Part shown: positions 61,147 through 64,000 of the stretch, one piece after another
How the letters are laid out: the number at the start of each line of letters is the position of its first letter
How positions within the stretch are numbered: the stretch's first letter is position 1
Source: Actinopolyspora mortivallis DSM 44261
Lineage (GTDB): Bacteria; Actinomycetota; Actinomycetes; Mycobacteriales; Pseudonocardiaceae
Assembly: GCF_000384035.1 (NCBI RefSeq)
Contig: NZ_KB913024.1
Span: 2,776,405-2,840,404, forward strand
Direction of reading: 5' to 3'
DNA length: 64,000 nucleotides
The notes under the pieces: model-generated
Told to the model about the DNA's origin: nothing
The model's input: the letters and a program-made list of their open reading frames with translations, nothing else
Database searches by the model: none
Position numbers and translations under genes: made by a program

Positions 61147-61842
61147 TCACTCGTCGAAGTTCCGTTCGACCAGTTCGGTGATGCGACGCAACGCGAGTTC
61201 GGCCTCCGGTCCCGTGGCCCGGAGCGAGATCCGGTCGCCCTTGCGGGCCCCCAGCCCCATGACACCGAGCACGCTCCGCGCGTCGGCGCTGTTCTGACCA
61301 CAGGAGACCGTCACCGCCGCCTCGACCCCCGTCAGTGTCCGCGCCAGCAACGCGGCGGGACGAGCGTGCAGCCCCACCTCGTTGGCGAGCGTCAACTCGC
61401 ACTCGGCCCGGTAGTCCTCCGGGGACAGTCCCTCGGCGGAGACCGCTTCCCCGCTCTCCGGTTCCTCGGCCCCCGTGGCTCGTTCGGCGGCCTCGACCAC
61501 CGCCTCCAGCCCCTGCCCGCCCTGGGCCGCCACGGCGGCGGCCACGGCTCCCTCCACGAGAGGGGCCTCGGCCACCACGGCGGTGTTCGGGTCCGCCAGC
61601 GCCTCCACCGCCAGCTCCGCCGTCATCCGGGCGCTTCCCAGGTCGTAGAGCAGCACCACCCCGGATCCCGTGTCCGAGGCGGCCAGCGCCGCCGAGGTCG
61701 CCTCGAAGTCGGTGCCGGTCTCCCCTCCGGGAAGCCCGCCCGCCGCGTTGACCCGGACGTCCGGGGCCATCTGGCCCACCACCTCGACGACCCCCTCGGA
61801 CAGGGCGGCACTGTGGGAAACGACCACCAGACCGACCCGCAT
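61147..61842 (-). CDS. dhaM: PTS-dependent dihydroxyacetone kinase, phosphoryl-donor subunit DhaM (EIIA-HPr fusion)
   Basis: A 231-residue protein. The N-domain is EIIA-Man-like with the phospho-His in VVSHSAALSEGVVEVV; the C-domain is HPr-like with NEVGLHARPAALLARTL (phospho-His) and a regulatory-Ser region SARSVLGVMGLGA-type block (here DARSVLGVMGL). There is no EI domain, so PTS enzyme I must come from elsewhere. ATG 61842 overlaps the dhaL stop. Last gene of dhaKLM. Confidence 0.93.
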   Translation of the reverse strand: MRVGLVVVSHSAALSEGVVEVVGQMAPDVRVNAAGGLPGGETGTDFEATSAALAASDTGSGVVLLYDLGSARMTAELAVEALADPNTAVVAEAPLVEGAVAAAVAAQGGQGLEAVVEAAERATGAEEPESGEAVSAEGLSPEDYRAECELTLANEVGLHARPAALLARTLTGVEAAVTVSCGQNSADARSVLGVMGLGARKGDRISLRATGPEAELALRRITELVERNFDE

Positions 61843-62522
61843 CACTGCTCTCCTCCCGTCTCGGCGAAGGCGTGCAACAACAGGGCCACGCTGCGTGCCC
61901 CCGGATCGAGGTGACCGGCACCGCGCTCCCCCAGGTAGGAGGCCCGTCCCTTCCTCGCCACCAGCGGGATCGTCTCCCGCGCCCCGGAGTCGGCGGCCGT
62001 GGCCGCCGAGCGCAACACCCCGGTGGGACCCGCCCCCTCGTCCGCGGCCCGCTCGGCGGCCTCCACGGCGGCGGCGAGCGCGTCGACCATGGTCTTGTCT
62101 CCGCGTTCGGCCCTGCCCCGCGCCGTCACACCGTCCAGCGCGGCCCGCAGCAGCGCGGCCACGGCGGCACCGTCGAGTGTCTCCCGCTCACCGGCGGCGG
62201 TCGCCGCCCGCAGGAAGGCGGTGCCGAAGAGCGGCCCGGCGGCACCTCCCACCGAGGAGATCAGGCTCGTCGCCGTCGTCTTCAACACGGCCGCCGGAGT
62301 CTCCGGGCTGGCGAGCCGGAGCTGGGTGTCCACGGCCAGGAAGCCGCGCTCCATGTTCTCGCCGTGGTCACCGTCGCCGATGGCCCGGTCCAGTTCCACC
62401 AGCTCGTCCCGGCACTCGGAGACCGCGCGGACGGCTCCGCGCATCGCCGCGATCACGTGCTGTCTCGTACAGACCATGGGCTTTGCCACCAATCCGATCG
62501 CCGCGCCAGTCGGAAGGGTCAC
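61842..62522 (-). CDS. dhaL: Dihydroxyacetone kinase subunit DhaL
   Basis: A 226-residue ADP-binding subunit. Seen: ELDRAIGDGDHGENMERGF with the Mg-binding Asp residues, SSVGGAAGPLFGTAFLRAA, GDKTMVDALAAAVEAA and YLGERGAGHLDPGARS. GTG 62522 overlaps the dhaK stop (GTGA). It transfers phosphate from DhaM to dihydroxyacetone bound in DhaK. Confidence 0.95.
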   Translation of the reverse strand: MTLPTGAAIGLVAKPMVCTRQHVIAAMRGAVRAVSECRDELVELDRAIGDGDHGENMERGFLAVDTQLRLASPETPAAVLKTTATSLISSVGGAAGPLFGTAFLRAATAAGERETLDGAAVAALLRAALDGVTARGRAERGDKTMVDALAAAVEAAERAADEGAGPTGVLRSAATAADSGARETIPLVARKGRASYLGERGAGHLDPGARSVALLLHAFAETGGEQ

Positions 62523-63514
62523 CAGGTCAGCGCGGGAGTCCGCACCGGGTCGTCCCACAGGCGCGTGAGTTCCTCGTCCAGTTTGAGCAGGGTGAGACTC
62601 ATCCCCCGCATCTCCAGACTCGTGACGTAGGGACCGACGAGTCGGCGCGTGACCCGGATCCCCCGCTCCGCGAGCATCCGTTCCGCGATCCCGTGGGCCA
62701 GGTACAGCTCGCTGAGCGGTGTGGCCCCCATCGAGTTGGTGAACAGCAGCACCTCGTCCCCGTCCCGGAAGGGAAGGTCCTCCAGCACGGGATCCAGCAG
62801 CCGTCGGACGATGCCGTCGGCGGACTCCAGGCCGACCCGTTCCCGACCCGGCTCACCGTGGATGCCGATCCCGACCTCCATCTCCTCCTCGGCGAGGGTG
62901 AAGCTCGGTTCTCCGAGGTGCGGAACGGTCGGCGCGCTCAGTGCCACACCCATCGAACGCACGTTGTCCGCGACCCGCTGGGCCGTCGCGTGACAGTCGT
63001 CGAGACCATGACCGCGTTCGGCGGCGGCCCCGGCGATCTTCTCCAGCAGCACGGTTCCCCCGACCCCTCGGCGTCCCGCCGTGTCGGTCGAGTCCCGGAC
63101 CGCCACGTCGTCCCGCACCACCACGGTGCGCACCCCGACGTCCTCGGCCCGCACCAGCTCGGCCGCCGTCTCGAAGTTCAGCACGTCACCGGTGTAGTTC
63201 TTGACCACCAGCAGGGTTCCGGCTCCTCCGTCGGCCTCCCGCACGGCGGTCCGCACCGCGTCCGGGGTGGGAGAGGTGAACACCGGGCCGGGAACGGCCG
63301 CGTCCAACATCCCGGTGCCGACGAAACCGACGTGGAGCGGCTCGTGACCCGAACCCCCGCCGGAGACCAGGGCCACCTTGTCCCGTACCGGGGAGTCGGA
63401 GCGGGTCACGAAAGCCGGATCGGTCCGTACCCGCAGCAGGTCGGGGTGGGCGGCGGCCATTCCGCGCAGGGCGTCCACCACGACGTCGGCCGGATCGTTG
63501 ATGATCTTCTTCAC
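62519..63514 (-). CDS. dhaK: Dihydroxyacetone kinase subunit DhaK
   Basis: A 331-residue substrate-binding subunit. Seen: ALVSGGGSGHEPLHVGFVG, VKNYTGDVLNFETAAEL, and the substrate-linking His in VGIGIHGEPGRERV. GTG 63514 has GGAGG at 6 bases. First gene of dhaKLM; an aldehyde dehydrogenase gene lies upstream on the same strand, which would suit glycerol or dihydroxyacetone use. Confidence 0.95.
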   Translation of the reverse strand: MKKIINDPADVVVDALRGMAAAHPDLLRVRTDPAFVTRSDSPVRDKVALVSGGGSGHEPLHVGFVGTGMLDAAVPGPVFTSPTPDAVRTAVREADGGAGTLLVVKNYTGDVLNFETAAELVRAEDVGVRTVVVRDDVAVRDSTDTAGRRGVGGTVLLEKIAGAAAERGHGLDDCHATAQRVADNVRSMGVALSAPTVPHLGEPSFTLAEEEMEVGIGIHGEPGRERVGLESADGIVRRLLDPVLEDLPFRDGDEVLLFTNSMGATPLSELYLAHGIAERMLAERGIRVTRRLVGPYVTSLEMRGMSLTLLKLDEELTRLWDDPVRTPALTW

Positions 63515-63734
63515 GGATGACCTCCTCGACGGCGAGACCACGGCAGCCGAATCCGGCGGGAGCCGCTCCCGCACCGACACGGCGGTCCGCGCGGGGCTCA
63601 CCGAAAGCATTCCAGGGCAAGCCCCCGCGCGAAACCGGCACGCCGGTCCTCCGCGGCCCGGATCCCGCCGAATCCACGCGGATGTTTCGAGGTGATCACC
63701 CGTGGGGCAGCACACCGACGGGGTGTGGCCCCGC

Positions 63735-64000
63735 TCAGCGGCGCCCCCGCAACAGCCGCATCAACGCCACGAGACGTCGCACGGTCCGGGGCGAACGGCC
63801 GAAGCTCATCGGATTGAGCGGCATCCGGAACCGGGTACGCGTGACCGCCTGGGGCCTGCCGAACTCACGTAGCCCCTCGGCGCCGTGGATACGTCCGAAG
63901 CCGGAGTCACCCACCCCTCCGAACGGCAGGGCCGGGACCGCGGCGAAGGAGATCACCGAGTTCACCGCCACCATCCCGCTGCGCATCCTGCGGGCGAGTT
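63735..64000 (-). CDS. Aldehyde dehydrogenase, C-terminal part (gene runs off the window)
   Basis: The last 87 codons of an NAD(P)-dependent aldehyde dehydrogenase. Seen: SGMVAVNSVISFAAVPALPF and the family end block FGGVGDSGFGRIHGAEGLRE. The catalytic Cys and NAD site lie outside the window. Residues after the block are basic (RSPRTVRRLVALMRLLRGRR). Same strand as dhaKLM, 220 bases upstream. Confidence 0.9.
   Translation of the reverse strand, partial: LARRMRSGMVAVNSVISFAAVPALPFGGVGDSGFGRIHGAEGLREFGRPQAVTRTRFRMPLNPMSFGRSPRTVRRLVALMRLLRGRR

Overview
The window is high-GC actinomycete chromosome. The main signs are strong C/G third-position bias, many GTG starts, -10 boxes of the form TANNNT lying directly before start codons, an XRE/DUF5753 plus DUF397 regulator pair, a SAV2177-type methyltransferase, a chaplin-like peptide, a TPP riboswitch of actinobacterial type and a type I-E CRISPR repeat. 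I lean towards Pseudonocardiales, but nothing here fixes the genus. There is no rRNA; the one tRNA is tRNA-His at 19685-19758.

Region by region. 1-3012 is accessory DNA: a small hydrophobic two-cysteine peptide with a membrane partner, orphan ORFs, degraded coding sequence and a secreted HNH nuclease. 3239-8060 holds a SAV2177-like methyltransferase, an Acg-type nitroreductase, an MHS transporter and ctaB coupled to a DUF3817 protein. 8696-13269 is a five-gene run in which two DivIVA-like coiled-coil proteins alternate with two single-pass membrane proteins and end in a polysaccharide pyruvyl transferase family enzyme; a third coiled-coil paralogue lies at 56471. 13346-15477 is a thiamine unit (riboswitch, thiD, tenA) with a lysine-less lipoyl-like protein behind it. 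15816-47610 is mostly housekeeping: acyl-CoA synthetase, orn, MetE-like protein, iscS-mnmA, two transport/lipid genes, etfBA, degV, hrpA, enoyl-CoA hydratase, an ABC ATPase, glgP, two related zinc-peptidase lipoproteins, a thioredoxin-TPR protein and dinB.

47698-53826 is the main accessory island. It has short orphan genes divergent from an XRE/DUF397 pair around a 45-bp palindrome, remnants of an IS5-type transposase, a serine recombinase and a tyrosine recombinase, a second peptide/membrane-protein pair carrying a 100-bp tandem duplication across the gene junction, and an 11-repeat type I-E CRISPR array with no cas genes in view. 54045-64000 returns to core genes: thiolase, methylmalonyl-CoA epimerase, the third coiled-coil protein, two hydrolases, a DUF3558-like lipoprotein, dhaKLM and the end of an aldehyde dehydrogenase gene.

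The two observations most likely to be new are the paired peptide/membrane loci (114-649 and 51073-52157, whose peptides align at their C-termini) and the coiled-coil / membrane-anchor / pyruvyl-transferase operon with 11-residue repeat cores. All functional proposals for these two are inference; no database search was possible.
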